From: Thunnus maccoyii
Taxonomy: Eukaryota > Chordata > Actinopteri > Scombriformes > Scombridae
Reading direction: 5' to 3'
DNA: 64,000 nt
Assembly: GCF_910596095.1 (NCBI RefSeq)
Contig: NC_056555.1
Location: 11,338,001-11,402,000 of the forward strand
Numbering within the stretch: the stretch's first letter is position 1; every line of letters begins with the position of its first letter. The translations under genes and the position numbers were made by a program. The notes below the pieces were generated by a model. It did not search any database. It was not told the DNA's origin and was given only the letters and a program-made list of their open reading frames with translations. Below, piece by piece: positions 1 through 14,325 of this stretch.

Positions 1-680
1 ATTTGCATGTATTTATGTTCATTAGTAAAAATTGTGTTACACCAGTAAGATTAGACGCTTTTAGAATAGAGCTGATTACAAAGGCTGCTGTAGTTTGACT
101 GGATACTAATCCTGAAAGCTGAACCGTTTCTTTAAAAAAAACATTAAAGAAACACTTTTCTGATTTTCAACCACATTACCACATATTAGTCATAGGGTGG
201 TGTGTCAGTCATGTCCACACTTCTCACTTTGTGTTCTCTGGAGCCATCCATAGCTGCCTTCAACTGACATACATATTTAACATCAATGGTTATCCAAAGA
301 AGTGCAGTTACTATATTAACACTGCGTTAGCTGCGTTTCTTTTATTAACTTCCTGCCTGGGAGCCTCACTGTCTGCAATCAGATTGGCGAACTTCATTTC
401 TGACAGCAAAAGTTTCCTTCAAGCTATTTCAGCGTTCTGCAAATTATCTTCTTTCCAGGGGATTCCCTTAAATCTATTCAATCTAGTGACAATAGTATTT
501 TGGTAGGGTTTATTTGTGAAATGAATAAATGGCTCCTAAGTTGATTTGTAGGGAATTTAATTCAATACAAAATCTAGCATTTCCATCATCAAGTGAATGG
601 ATACACAAACTTGATTATTGGTGTGACTGAAGTAACAGCAAGCAGCATGCCCCAGATCAAAGCATCTCAGAGGCTGTGCC

Positions 681-1158
681 TTAAAGGTATACTATGCAGG
701 ATTTTCCTAAAAAAAAACTAAACAAAACAATGTATAGACTGATACAAGAGTAATCCCACTCAATCATCACTTATGACCCACTAGAAGTGTGTGGTGGTGT
801 ACTTTTCTGCAGAAATTTTGCTGTGTTTGGGACCTTTCTGGGCATCAAACTTTGGGCAGTGGGTGTGTAGTCACCAGCCAATAACAGTCTCTCTAACTCT
901 CTGTCTCTGTGTCATGGATATATAAAGAGCTGCAGGTCTGTGTGTCTGCTTGACCGGGGGTGGGGCTGAGGTACACATACACAGAGCAGAGAGGCCACAG
1001 CGGACAGGAAGAAGCTCTGCATTCACACAAAATCCTGCAATGCGGCACCTTCCCAGAGGGGTGTACTGCTCTGCTCTCTCTCTCTCTCTCTCTCTCCATC
1101 TTTAAATGCTGTGTGTTTACAAACAGCAACCAACAAATCCTGCTTAGTATACCTTTAA
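681..1158. mobile_element. TTAA-flanked MITE (piggyBac-like non-autonomous element)
   Basis: The left end reads TTAAAGGTATACTATGCAGG and the right end, read on the other strand, reads TTTAAAGGTATACTAAGCAGG-like sequence. The element is therefore bounded by inverted repeats of about 20 bases with TTAA at both borders. It is about 478 bp long with no transposase ORF. A TTAA target duplication is typical of piggyBac-superfamily elements, but the assignment to that superfamily is an inference. It carries an internal CT-rich tract at about 1072-1097. Confidence 0.7.
1072..1097. repeat. (CT)n microsatellite
   Basis: Uninterrupted CT dinucleotide run inside the MITE at 681-1158. Confidence 0.85.
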
Positions 1159-4100
1159 ACAGAATTAGTTGATATATAATCAAAAGCCAGTTTGATTGGA
1201 AAAACTTTGCTGCCAGCCATCCATTTATATGAATTGTTAATAATATCACCCATTAAGCTGCATGGCTAAAGGATTTTGGGTAGGATCATTAGCAGGCCTG
1301 TTAGGTTTTCTTTGTAAACTAAAATGTCCAATTTAATTTTGAACATATTTTTACAATACACTGAATCAGATTGAATATTGACACCAGTTTTCTATTGATT
1401 TAAAGGTTATCGTTCCATCATTTTAGACTATATGGATGATGTAACATTTTTTTATTGCATTCATCACATGCAGGGTTTTTCTTGTAATTAGAGAAATTTA
1501 TTGTTCTAAAAGCAAAAATGCAAGAAGAGGTCTAGCATTGAGCTAACTGAGCATCACTTGTGCCATGATACAAATTAAAACATACCACTTGATTTCTTTG
1601 TTGAAGGCTGAAATTAAGGATGGGCCCCAGCTGGAATACACTAGAGAGACTTGTCCAGAACTGCGTTAGATGGGGAGCAGTCATCAATTGCCGATGGTCC
1701 CAAGGGGACCCAAGGGCGCAAGTAAGGAAGTAAGTACTTCATATCTAAATTACAATATTTGAGTGCAAATTAGCTGTCACTGCCACTGGAGTACTCATAG
1801 AGAATACATGCAAAATAGGAGATTCATACAATTGCTATAATGCAGAACTGATTGAACACAAAGAGGAGGTAGGTGAGAGAGTGGAACAATGTGAGTGATT
1901 ATAATCTTGGAGTTTCTGCCTCTCTCTTCTTTATCCTTCCCTCTCTTTTCGTGGGAGGTTAATTGGCAAGGCATATGGCTGTCTGGTTGTCCAAGCATGG
2001 CGCAAACAGTGTTTAATTGCCTTTATTCTGTCGCCAACATTGAAGAATACCTCTGCTACAGAATTTGCCAGGCAGTTCTGGGCACTGTGTAAAAAAAAAA
2101 GTAGATGACATGGACTCAGCATGAGAAAACAGCTTTTTGTAAACTTAGAGAAAGGGTTTTGTCCACCTAGCTGCATTCCTACAAGAATGGTCATTTGGGA
2201 CAACTGGTTTGTCTGTGTGGGTTTAGCTTGAGTCTTTGTCTGGGGTTTGTGAGCTTCTCTGTTAGCCCATGGGCAAGGCATCTTTCTTAAATAACAATTG
2301 ACTGGCTCAACACACGAAGAGTGTTTTATGGGTGTGGGACAGGAATTCAACCAGGCTTTTGTCATCCAGTTACCCCTGCTCCATTACTAACCCATAAAGT
2401 GTGTATTTAGGTCAAATGGCTCAGGGTCAGAAGTGAAATACATACCTGCAGGGATGATTGAACCATTGAATTTCAACTAATTATTTTGGTAAATGCAGTA
2501 TTTCAGAAATTGATTTGTCTGATTGCAGTAGCTGTGGGTAGAATGAAATTATTGCTGAATCATTTTTTTAGCTGAAATTTTAATGCTAGTTTCCTTCATT
2601 CAAAATAATTATTTTTGATTTTCTAGAGATAGAGCATCCTGACATAAGGGGACTTCTATAGGAATGATTAGACCATGTTTACCAACCGTCTCGTATGAAC
2701 AGTTAAATGCAAATTGCAAACTGAAATTGTGTCATACACAGGGTTTTTGTGTGAAAGTGTTGTAAGTGAGGAGTGTTGATCTACTGTTGGCATCATTGTA
2801 AGAGGCAGCTGCCTTTCAGTTGTCATTCAGTGAATAAAAATCCTCTGTAGCTAGATGTGTTTTGAGAAGCTGTATCTCAAATAAGAAAACCTAGAAAAAT
2901 TAAGTTTATTGATGGCATTTGAAATTGTGCCTCATAAATTTTTACATGTATTTATCTTATCTGCTGGTTCAATTAAAATGACTAATTTAAATATAACCTA
3001 TGCTATCCAGCTGCAATTTACAATTGCACTAATCTCCTTGCATTAAGCTCTTCCTTATCCATGATCTCAGTAGTCCTTTTGTGGAATGAAAAAGGAATTA
3101 TCTAATAAGGTTTTTAATAGTGTGTTTGTGAATGTGTTCCTTTTTCTGCCTCCGTCGTTTTGTCTGTCTTTACTTCTCCATTTCCACCAAACTATGGACT
3201 TTCTGTGATCTGTCCCCTTTATCAGCTGCCTCAGGCCAGGGCTGCATGCACTAACTCTCACTATCAAGGACTAACATGGGTGGTTGTAGTTTATTTCATT
3301 TCACTTAGTCAGGACTAAAGTAGGATCTGATTCAGAAAACCACTTTTATGACATTATTAAGTATTCTAGATAAAGGCCTACATTTGGTTTGATTTCAAAC
3401 CTGAGCGGGAAGCTGACAGTTTCAGGTGTTCCTCCCTCCACCTTAATTAACTTACCTTAGCTAACTCATTACCAACTGTCTGCTGAATAGCCGTGTAACA
3501 CTATAAACAATGTAACTGTGATGTCCTGAACTCATGATACCAAAGGTAACATGATCACCACCTGATTGTTCAACAAGTGTTTCCCCCATATTTGAGCCTG
3601 TTTGAGGCGCTTTTCATCCAACTGAGAACTGACAGTAAAACCAAAGGCCTCCTGCTGCTCTGTAGATCAGGTCCACTGATATACAAAGCCTCAGGGCCAC
3701 TGCAAGACAACAGGCAACAGTGGTGTTCTTCACATCAGACTGCAGGTCTGGTCTTCAGTCACTGTGATATGACTTGTTTTTTTTGTTAGTAGTGACAAAA
3801 CTCTACAGAGATAGGTGAAAAACCAACATAAAGTTTTGGGCCACCACCAGCCTACAAAACAGCTTCAGTGCTCCATGGTGTTGATTCCCCAAGTCTCTGG
3901 AGCTCCACTGGAGGGATGAACGTCATTTTTCTTTCATTCTAACGTATTTTTTTTTGGTTGAGATTTGGTGATTGTAAACATGATATACATAATTTTCAAA
4001 CTCATCAAACTATGGGGGTTGAACATTGACGTCATCACGTTTTTAAATTGATATGACAAACTTGTTAGCAAACAGTTGCTTCTTTACAGATCCAATTACC

Positions 4101-4782
4101 ATTACGGAACATCATTATCATTCATTTAATGTTGCGTTTCTGGTAATCTGGAAAATGTAAGTCTAATATTCACTCTCTTTTAGTTCTGTTTTTGGTCTTT
4201 ATCAACCCCTGATAGAAATGTCTGGCTTTTTAGCTGCTAAATGCTCCACAGTGTTCACCACGTAGTCACTACTGTCTCTGTCTTTGTTTTTTGGTACTGA
4301 GCAGGTTTTTAGAGCTTTTTCGCTGAAAGCAGCTGCCTGCTGAGGCCAAAAACAACGCTAAGAGTTTGCTGAGAGTGAACCAAAGCAGTAAAGTTGCAGG
4401 CCGTACATCTAAAACGTGAGCTGAAACTTGCTAAGAAGCTCAAGGGGACCTGCAGAGTCGGGGGATAATTCTCTGGAGGTTTGTACGTGACACCTCTCAT
4501 GTACTCAAAGTCATTTGATACATTAAATATTGATGAATAGTCACTTTAGCGCTTACTGTCATTATAGATCCAATACTTATTTTATATTAATTGTTAATTT
4601 ATAAAATTGTAAAACATGTTCATCACAAGTTCCCAGACCTGAAGGTGAAAACTTTACATTTCCTATCTGTCTGTCTGTCCATGTTTCACACTTCCACAAA
4701 TCCTCACCCACCCACGTGGAGACAGGAAGTTTGGAGTATCATTGCTGAGGATTTTCTGAGTGTCTGTGTCACAGATGACAAA

Positions 4783-4804
4783 ACACACACACACACACAC
4801 ACAC
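4783..4804. repeat. (CA)n microsatellite
   Basis: Short CA run. It explains the apparent open frames on both strands around it. Confidence 0.8.
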
Positions 4805-6769
4805 CACCGTCTGCCTCATTAAAACCTTTCCCATAGATGTACTACTTTGTACAGCTCTCCACTCATCATCACCTCCAATCCGCTCAACCCTTGCCTCCCT
4901 TTGAGCTCCACTATTTATTTTCATCAAGGCCTCTCTCTCTCTCACTTCTTCCTCTGTATCTCTCTCGCTCTCCCTCTCATCCACAGTGGGCTTTGTTGTT
5001 GGGCTGTCATGTATTGAAGCAGCTATTTATTTGCTTTTTTCGCCGCTAATTCTCTCTCATTGTCCCTTCTAGCGTCCCATTGCGTCGGGAACAAGGCCGC
5101 CGCGAGAGTTTTGTTCCCTGTGCCCAAGACATGAGTCAGTGAGCCAAGATAATGATGAAGAGCTCAGACACACAGGAGATCCAGCCTCTATCGCTGATCA
5201 CACCAGCAAAGTCTTCTTAACATACATCCCTCACACAAGGTCATTACAATGTATTCAGATTGTGTGAAGAGCTTAGGTCACCATTTAGACTTGTGCTTTA
5301 AACCTATTTGGTTGCTCTTCTGTAATGACTCTTTGTTCTGATTCCAATCAGTTAAATTGTTTTTTGACATGACCCAACTTATTAGAGAAGTCAAGAAGTG
5401 TATGGGAAAAGATATTTTACATTTCAGTACATCACTTTAGTTTCAGTCTGTTTTAGTTCCAGAAGAACATAATAAGCTACACTGGCTGCTGAAGTCTAAA
5501 TTCAAGAGAGATGCAAGGATATGGAGCTACTTCTGTCATCAACATATAGGCTTATACATAATCATATTCAGACACTTAAGCTCTATACAGCTATAACTAT
5601 GTTAGACTTGTTTTTTTGAGAAAATAAGAAGAAATAGTAGAATTAAAACTCATCCAACTAACATTTAACTCCCTTTCTCCCCAGCCTCTCTGGTAATAAT
5701 GATATTATAGCAACAGATAAGATGTGGCCTCCACAGAATTTTGATCAGAACTGCAAACTGTTTGTGCATTGCTGGAAATAAGACAGACAGGCATGTCTGT
5801 GGCAGCTTAAACTGGGGCAATGTAGCATAAAGACGCTCCATACATACAAACGAGAAGACTGACAAATTGGTTAAACACAATTGATATGCGTGTTATGCTT
5901 AAGTCACAGTCAAAACCAAAGGGTTCAATGCCAAGTCATCACAGAGTCAAGTCTTTTTCAACAGCTGCTCATAGATACAGTATATCTGTATCGTACTACT
6001 ATAAGAAGACAGACTAATTGTGGATGGAGAAATGTGAATAATCGACATTTATGTTCTAACTAAAAATGAAACTGGTGGGAATTTTCTTCACATAAATAAA
6101 CCACATAAATGTCCAACAGTGGCTAAGAAAGTGCGGAATTTGAAACTCTGAACCACAGAAATGTGGACTTGATATTGTCAAGTCATCACTGTGTGTCACA
6201 CAGTTTGACGAATGTTCATCTTGTGTCTGTTTTTAACTTATGGAGGTGTATTATTTTAACTTTTCAAACACAAACAGTTCATTCTTTGGTTTTTAAACAT
6301 TGTGGGAGACCAGTGGGTGTGAAGAACGAAACACAGAGCACAGAGGAGCTTACATGTTTCCCTATATACCATGTCATTATGCTTAAAATGTGGAAGAAAC
6401 ACAGACAGCATGTGCTTGCACAATTCCAAATAAAATATCTATCTAGTCCAGGAAAACAAAAAGATTCTATATGTGTCTACTTCACAAGTCAATCAGATCC
6501 ATTTTGTGACTTCAAAGAGTGGTTCCAGGAAGAGGCTGTAGACCGTGGATGAACATTCACTTTCACTTTTCATCGGTCAAGGGTGTGCGCCGCCGCTGAG
6601 AGGAGGTTACCAGTCTCACTTTGAAGTCAGCCCTCAGAGCAGACAATGTTTACATTCTTCCAGCACATTAATCCCTCCTGCCCACCCCTTCCTACACACA
6701 CATCTCTCTATCAGACTGTACAAATGCTAAGTAAACCACAAAATACTGATAAAATTACACAAGTTTCAT

Positions 6770-6925
6770 AATAAAAATGATAATAATAAACTTTCCAATT
6801 ATTAAAATTATGATTATTATGATTATTATTGTTGTTGTTGTTAATAATAAGTAGTAATATAGTAGTAGTAATATAATAATATTATAATTGACTTTATTAT
6901 TATTATTATATTATTATTCAATATT
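6770..6925. repeat. AT-rich trinucleotide tract
   Basis: Imperfect runs of ATT, TTG and TAA-type triplets give a low-complexity region of about 150 bp with no coding potential. Confidence 0.75.
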
Positions 6926-8825
6926 ATCAAAAGCCTAAACTATTAATTGTAAGGGGACCCAATCTAACAAACTTTTAACAATTATGGACAATATATAATA
7001 TGAGCTTCTTTGGAAGTCATTTCAGTCATCATACCCAGTTTAACCACAAGATGGTGTTGTATACACCTATTGCACTTCTTAAAAAAGACATTTGTTCATA
7101 CTCGTTTCCTTCTTGAAACTGCAACTGAAGCCCCCACAAACCGTAAAAAAAAAGTCCTCAAATATTTGTGAAGGCGTGTGTGTCATAACTTTTGACACAC
7201 AGACAGGCTGTGACTCAGACATGAATGATCTCTCAAACTGCGAAACTCTTGGGAGTGCCCTGTGAAAAAATCTAAATGTCAAAAATAACACTGCAGAGGT
7301 CCATTATGCTGCACACTACTCCAGGTTTGCACCCCACCTTCTGTATACACACCTCCTATGTAGCACTGCACACATCTCTGCAGTTGCACACCACACATCT
7401 ACACACCACTGCCCCTCATCCTCACACTGCCTAACACACATTTTCTAACACCCTGAACTTGTCTTTGATAAAAAAAAGACATATAAAGCACAGAAAGCTG
7501 TGTTTGAAGTTTTAATAAACCTTTGAAGTTCTTTTCCCAAAATTAATCAGATGCAATGCTTTCTAGGATTATTCTTGACAGACGTTTTGTTTTAAAATGC
7601 TTTGAGGAAAAAAGAATACTAAGTCATCTTGAGTGATTCATCGTCCCATGAGGCCTTTACACATGTCCACCTATAGGTCATTCTGCCCACACGTTTTTCC
7701 CCTCCCCACCCCCAAACCTGCACACGCACAACTCAGAAAACAACATTCCCGTGATGAGCGTGCAAGATTAGAGAAGTTCACAGGGTTTTTCTTAATATAT
7801 TGTAAATAATATCAGGTGACTAAAAAATGAGGAAGTGTCCCCCATGAGGAACTTTAAAGATTTTCCCGCTGTGTCATTCTGATTTCTCAAAGCTGCACTG
7901 AAACATACAACATGTTCACACGAGGACAAGATATTGCCAGACTGACACTAGGAAACAAAGAATACTACACAAGACATAATGCCACATGATGATCATTTAC
8001 TTTTAGGTACTTTTATGAAATGTATGGATATAGAGAGGAGAAAAAGTCGCATGACCGTGATGATGCATAAAGATGCATAAAGCAATTCAATGTAGCTACA
8101 TTGGCATTGATTGTGAGAACTATTCTTTTTAAATCATATTGGAAAAGTATAGAAATACAACAATAAAAAAATATTAAAACAATGTCAAAGACTATGTGCA
8201 GTAACTAAACTACAAAATTTAATATTGCCATTTATAACTATAACCAGGATAGTAAACAATCACTTTCATCTCAAAGATGTCCATCTCAGCAAAATTCATA
8301 GAAAAGTTTGTGTCCCCTAATATGTGAATCTGCGCAGAAATTACATTTGCAAAGACTGAGAGATTCACATTCTGTTGAAGCAATTCTGATTTATTCTCAC
8401 ACCACTGATTAGCTATTGATTAAATAATCTCTATCTTTAAAAATACCTGCAAATAATGTTTTGCAAGTCTTTATTTATACAAACTACCCACTTAAATTGG
8501 GTATTCTATCTATATAAAAGATTAATATGTATATTTAAGAGTCAAAAAATGTGTTCTTTTATATCCCAAAACATTCCAACATGCCAGTAATGAACTTCCT
8601 GTTAAACAGGATGTTGTTTGTGGAGAAGTGAGGTGATACACTCATATGGATGTGCTTCTTGTCCCCTCTTCATCAACATAGGCAAGGTCAGGTTTTAGAA
8701 TGAGCTTTTCAGTTCCAAAACATTTAATTTTTTCAAAAATAGTCTTTTAGCTTCTGTTAAATCTGTCTTTGAAAATGCATTTGAAAGACATACCCTGTTT
8801 GTTATACTATAAGGCTGGGGAGAAC

Positions 8826-8867
8826 AGAATAGAATAGAATAGAATAGAATAGAATAGAATAGAATAG
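8826..8867. repeat. (AATAG)n pentanucleotide microsatellite
   Basis: About eight tandem copies of a five-base AATAG unit, close to perfect. Confidence 0.9.
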
Positions 8868-11109
8868 TTCACCTCTCTTTGCAGGACAATATTTAGTCTA
8901 TTAGTAATTCAGTGTATTTGGCATAGAAATAATCTAAAATTCTCAATTACCTGTAGTTGGAAGGTTATGGAGGACAGGTCCACTTGGTATATGTCTGCTT
9001 ATCTACTTCAAAGTCCAACACAAAACGTCAAATTGTAAAAATTAACTTGCTTGCTGAGCTATCTCTCACTGATGTTTATATCATTCCTGGAAACTTGGAC
9101 TAGTGAAAGGGCCTGAGATTTAAACCAAATTGTGTTTCCTCTTTTTTAACCACCTAGGAGCGGGGTGCAAAGGGAAGTTTTTACGTCAGCTGCTCCTATA
9201 TTTGAGACAGAAATAATCACAGATTCTGGCAAGTCATCGTGTTGCATAACCATTGTTTCCCATAAATTGATCAAATCGAAAATAAGAAAAGAAGAATAAA
9301 CTAAAAAAGTTATGAAAGAGGTTGAGTCTCACAGTGATGTCTATGGTTAAACTTTGCTGAGGGTTTTTTCTTGAGGGGGTTGGGGGGAGGATTCTCAACC
9401 AGACTATGTACTTACCTGGTAAATTGCAACAGATACTTCAGCAGATATATGCAGCATGCACACTTTGATATTGTTGTCAAGGTCGATACTAAAAATAAAG
9501 GCTTGACTTTCAAGTCCAGACTGAATGTTGTTAATTTCATATTCTTGAGACAGTTTGTCCATAACTGATCAGCGCTGCTCGACTTGGTAAGAACAAAACA
9601 CACAAGTGTTTTTGGTCAGCTTTAGGGAATGGTGACATTTCATTCCGGAGGAAAAGGGCTCCAATATTGCATTCATGGTCACACTGTAATCTGCATAATG
9701 ACAATGATGAACAGCCCATCAGGGACGATTTGAGAGAAAAGGCCTCCAAATTCCCCTTCAGATGCATGTTGATTGTGTTTATTCATGGCAGTTAGGTTGA
9801 TGAGGGAGCAATATGGAGGAGGTTGGATGGACACTTGTTACATGTTACCGTTAAAATAGCAGACATCTCTTGACAAAGAACAAACAGCGAAGCCAGACTG
9901 AAATCAAGGCGTCTGCGAAAGCTCTCAGGAATGCAAATTCAAAAGCACTTCATTACTTGCTTTTTCTCTGCAATCTTGTGTCTGAGAGACTGAACTAAGT
10001 GGTTAATCAAGCCAAAAACCAAACCATGTCTGAGGGGCCAGAGAGGAGACACCTCTGCTCGCAGACAAGACCAAGGCTGTGTGTGTGTGTGTGCGCATAC
10101 ATACATGTATTTGTGGGGGTTTTAGATCCATACCACATCTGGTGTGGATCTAAATTTGAAATAATTGGTATTTGGTACAGAAGAAATTACTTGTTACTTA
10201 CAAAATATTAGAAGTATCTGTTGAGATGTAACCTTTATGCAGAGTCCCAATTCTTTCTCAAAATTTTAAAAAAGTTTTCTCCAAATAAAGACCTGGATTT
10301 TCAATGAGTTTACTGGTATTTGCTCACAGCACCATATTCAAGAGCATCTCAAGAAGAATTTCGGAGCGTTGCATTGACCTGCACTGATACTGGCATTCAG
10401 GTGCAAGGTGGCAACTAAAAAGAATATAAAGCTTGATTTTCACCAGCTGTCCTCTCCCCTTACAAGGACAAGCTTGCAATATATTACGCATCATGTAGTG
10501 TGAAATTATATGATATAAAAAAAACTAATAGGACAAATGAAAAAAGCAAATATTACATGTTATAAAAAACTTTAAGGGAATGCAGCATGCTAGCAAACAA
10601 CTCCAAATATGCTGCTAGTATAAAGGCTCTTTCACCCATACATTCCATAAAATTAACTGAATAAATTGCCTGAACTATTCTGGTAAAGGCAGCAGCTTCT
10701 CTTGTTCACATAAGCAAGTGCCTTAACATGATTTTAATGCTATGTGACCATCCACACACCAACACCAATGGCACTAAAGTTCTCTGTTGTCTGAAATTAG
10801 ATGTGTTTTACGTCAGAGTGTTGTGCATGCGTGTGCTGGTGACGCTTTTGTCCGCACAATAAACCAGTATGGATGTTAAACAGTAATGTTACATTGCCTT
10901 AACTTATTTAGTGCCATTGCAGGATTAGATTAATTTTTACGCATAACAGTAAAATGGCATAAAATTGTGACAGTGTGTGCTGAATCTGTGACATGAAGAT
11001 ACTGACATTGTTACAATTTAGATTATTATGCAGGTGTGTTCCACTGTATCTCTTTGACCATATGTTTTTGTAGTTTTATGATATTTTAAGCAATAAAGTG
11101 AATCAGTTT

Positions 11110-11302
11110 ATGGCTGCAACTTTTATGTTCAAGATCTTCTGGTTACTTTCTTGATTGGTCTATAAATTTCTTGTTATTTCCATCCAGCAATCCAAATCCC
11201 AAATATATTTTTATTTCTAAATCACAGAAGACAAAAATTGTAGCCAATAAATTTTCTGTAAATCAACTAAGCAATGGATCGACTAATCCTTTAAGCTCTA
11301 AA
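11110..11302. mobile_element. Degenerate hAT-type MITE (GGCTGCAAC family)
   Basis: It begins with TGGCTGCAAC and ends with AAGCTCTA. The inside resembles the common teleost element seen more clearly at 60120-60349, including the phrases TTTTCTGTAAATCAACTAA and GGTCTATAAATTT. It has no coding capacity and is old and diverged. Confidence 0.5.
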
Positions 11303-13524
11303 TCAATTTAGACTCGCCCCTTAATCCAGGTATTAGTGTAAACTGTTGCTTTTATTGTAAGTTTTAAGGTATTCCTCTCAATAAACTATGCAGGGCTCAA
11401 ATCACCCTGAATAATCTCCCACAAGAACATGTAACCCTTTTGACGAATGACCATGATTTACTCATGACGTAGGGATTTCTCTCACTGATCTTGTTGTTGT
11501 TCGATAGACGGAATGTGCGGAATGCCAGTGTGTGAGTGAACTCAGCAGGAGCTGACACTCGACATTAGATTTACGGGTGGAGATTATGACCCAGGGCACT
11601 CTGGCAGAAAGAGAGAAAAAGACAGCAAAGCCAAGGCCAACAGGGAGACGAGAGGTGGAGAGAAAGAGGCAGAGAGAATGGAGCAAAGGCCATGAAATGA
11701 AATGAGGTGTTTGATCTCTCCAGGACAGGTGAGGTCTTACCGGTGGAGTGTCTGATCTGATGTAGAGCCTATGAAAGAATGAATGGACACCACCAGCCGC
11801 ACATTATGTCCACACAAAATGGAAAAGGAGACAGTAGCAGCTCTGGCATTGTGATCTATGTATTTATTTGTCACACCACCATCCCTTCTCTTACTGTCCA
11901 CCTAGCCTATGAATATTTCCCCCTTTTTTCTTCAGATACTTTGAGCAACACACTCTGAAACCTCACCTAAGTCTACACTCTTTGTGTAAAAGTTTCCTTG
12001 AGAGTCACTTGGTTTTACTGTGTTGTATCTTCAAATGCACGGCCATTTCTCTTTTCCTTTATTCTAATCGATGCACTCGGTACAGACTAGTGAAACGGTA
12101 TCTGCCTGTAGACGCAGAATAAGAGCCTCTGAAATGAAAACTTTCCCCCCTCTTTTATATGGCAATTGTATGTGGCTGTGTCTTCGTCTGGTTTACCTGT
12201 GGGTCTTTGATCATGACAGCACGCGACAGTGTTTGATTCCTGGGGTACTTTGACAGTTTGCAGGCTGGCAAAAGGCCCTCCAGTGTCTGAAGTTAGATCA
12301 GAAGAGACAGGGCCTGAAAAGCTGGCGTCCAGCTGGGAGAAGATCAGAAGCGACACAAACTTTAGCGAGAGCCATTGTGAGGTACACAGTGGCTGCCGGC
12401 TCCCATAACTTTTCCCTTTGTATGTTTTCGCTCTCTTCTCCCGCTCTTATCTTCTGCACAGAGTGTTGAATGGCTCAGTTAAAGGTCTGTGAGGTTTTAT
12501 CTGATTTTAACTAAAAAAAAAAGAAAAAGAGAGACACCTTGTATTTGTTCCGTCTTTTAGCTGTCTCTCTGGGTTTAAGGCTGGTCTGTGTGTGCACATT
12601 GTGAAGATATGTCTCCTTTACAGTGTAAGCATAATGCCATGAAGAAGAAGTAGTCAAAGTGCTAAATACTAATTTAAAAAAAACATAATCTCCCCCATGA
12701 CCACACAATGACTATATCCTGTGCTGGTTCAAAGAGCATTTTTGTAGTTAAATCAAAGATTGGACATGTGCATGAAAGCATTAAGTGAGATCAACAGTAC
12801 TGATCAATACACATAATTGCTGCAGTCAATGTCATTTCTGGCTATATTTGCTAATGTTTGAAATTATGTGATTTTTTTTTTTTTTTTTTTTAACTTTGGA
12901 GCCTCAGTTAGGTGATTTGAGGAGACTGTGTTACATGTTCAGTGAGTGTGATAATGGTGCCCTCTAGTGGTTGCATGACTGCACCCACAAAAATATTTAG
13001 AAAAATGCAAAAGGCATGTGTTGTTTTGTCATGTGGCCTCTCAGGTGTGGTTAGTCTGGGAACTATCTTGGGTATTTGAGTGTCTGAGGCGCCCTGTCAA
13101 ATGTCACTTACATAGCACACAGACTGCAAAACATGTAAAACGGCTTACAAGATAAGCTAAATCATGCAGACTGCAGGTCTGTAATGCCCCGGTGGAACAC
13201 AGTTTATTGCATAAAATGATCTGATTATTATATTTTCATTACTTTATATGTGATTTTACTTATGGAGATGCATATCAGTACTGGACAAAGTAATAATATT
13301 GTGATTGATTTCAAACTTATTGCCCAACTCTAATGTGCATTTTGTTCTCTTGTGGAAAGAGTATTAGGCTACATTTTCTTTGTCGATGTCTTTAAAAGTA
13401 TCAGATTTGATTTGAGAACATATGCAAAAACCTTACTTACAAATTTGCAGTGCTTGAGTAAATATGCACTGGCTGGTCCAAATGATTGCATCCATGGCAA
13501 TCAGCAGCCTCCTCAATAGAGTAC

Positions 13525-14051
13525 CAGTGGTGGAAAGTGAATAAGTACATTTATTGAAGTATTGCACCGAAGTACTTGTACTTTTATTTGAATATTTCTA
13601 TTTTATTTTACTTCCCTCTCCATTACATTACATTTCAGAAGGAAACACTGTACATTTTTTGGTACTTTGACAATTGTAATCTTAACATTTTACACGCAAA
13701 ACATATGATCAACAAATAAAATATGATGCATATATTAAGTAGTTCAAATTAGCTTCCCCTGTCGTTTTTTGATTTCATGACTGTATTGCTGGGTTTTTAT
13801 GTTGATTGTCTTGTGCTTCTTTATGTTTTTTTGTCTTTTAACATCTTGAGACCATGTTGGAAATAGCCTAAGTGTATTGGATTCGTGTTTTTTTGTGTCT
13901 GTCAATCCATAAAATCAATCAATTGAACAGTTTTAAGCAGTGGAAATTCAAGCACATTGTGCTGTGCGAGACATGGACTTTCAACCATAGACTGTATTGC
14001 GACAGAGTGTTTTGTTTCATTTAAGTAAAAATCTGAGTACTTCTACCACTG
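13525..14051. mobile_element. Tol2-like hAT MITE
   Basis: The left end CAGTGGTGGAAAGTGAATAA and the right end TAAAAATCTGAGTACTTCTACCACTG form inverted repeats of the Tol2-like hAT type. Internal AAGTACTTGTACTTTTA-like phrases match the second member at 15016-15670. No transposase is present. The flanks share only part of an 8-bp duplication (AGTAC), so the copy is older than the intron 1 copy. It lies just upstream of the aldo-keto reductase promoter. Confidence 0.7.
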
Positions 14052-14325
14052 CCAGTACAAACATTCTCTATTGTAAGGGACGTCTGGGTTTGCCTCGGGC
14101 CCTAAAAATCACTTCGTCCGGCCCTGTGTGGATTAATATGTTCAGAATTGGACAGAATGAATAAAAACAGAGTGACAGGAGCGTGTGGCCTCAGTTCACC
14201 CTAAATTAATTAAAAGGCATCATTAATCGATAGACGATGCTGGTGTTCAGCTAGCGCCGTGCACTGCATTTGCGCTCTCTGTTCGACTGTCACCACCGCT
14301 CTCAGGCTCTGCTCGTCCCGAAGAA

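Larger units (their letters stand above)
1..14100. other. Gene-poor intergenic stretch
   Basis: I found no coding exon here that resembles a known protein. The open frames are short, lack splice context and overlap on both strands as expected by chance. The sequence is AT-rich and contains the MITEs and microsatellites listed separately. The last 200 bases or so lead into the promoter of the aldo-keto reductase gene. Single non-coding RNA exons or conserved enhancers could be present but cannot be recognised by eye. Confidence 0.6.

Noticed and set aside
1931-2365. 144-codon - strand ORF
   Set aside because: No domain, signal or splice context. Its length is within chance for 14 kb of gene-poor DNA and the composition looks non-coding.
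6163-6552. 129-codon + strand ORF
   Set aside because: No recognisable domain and AT-rich composition like the flanks. It is probably chance.
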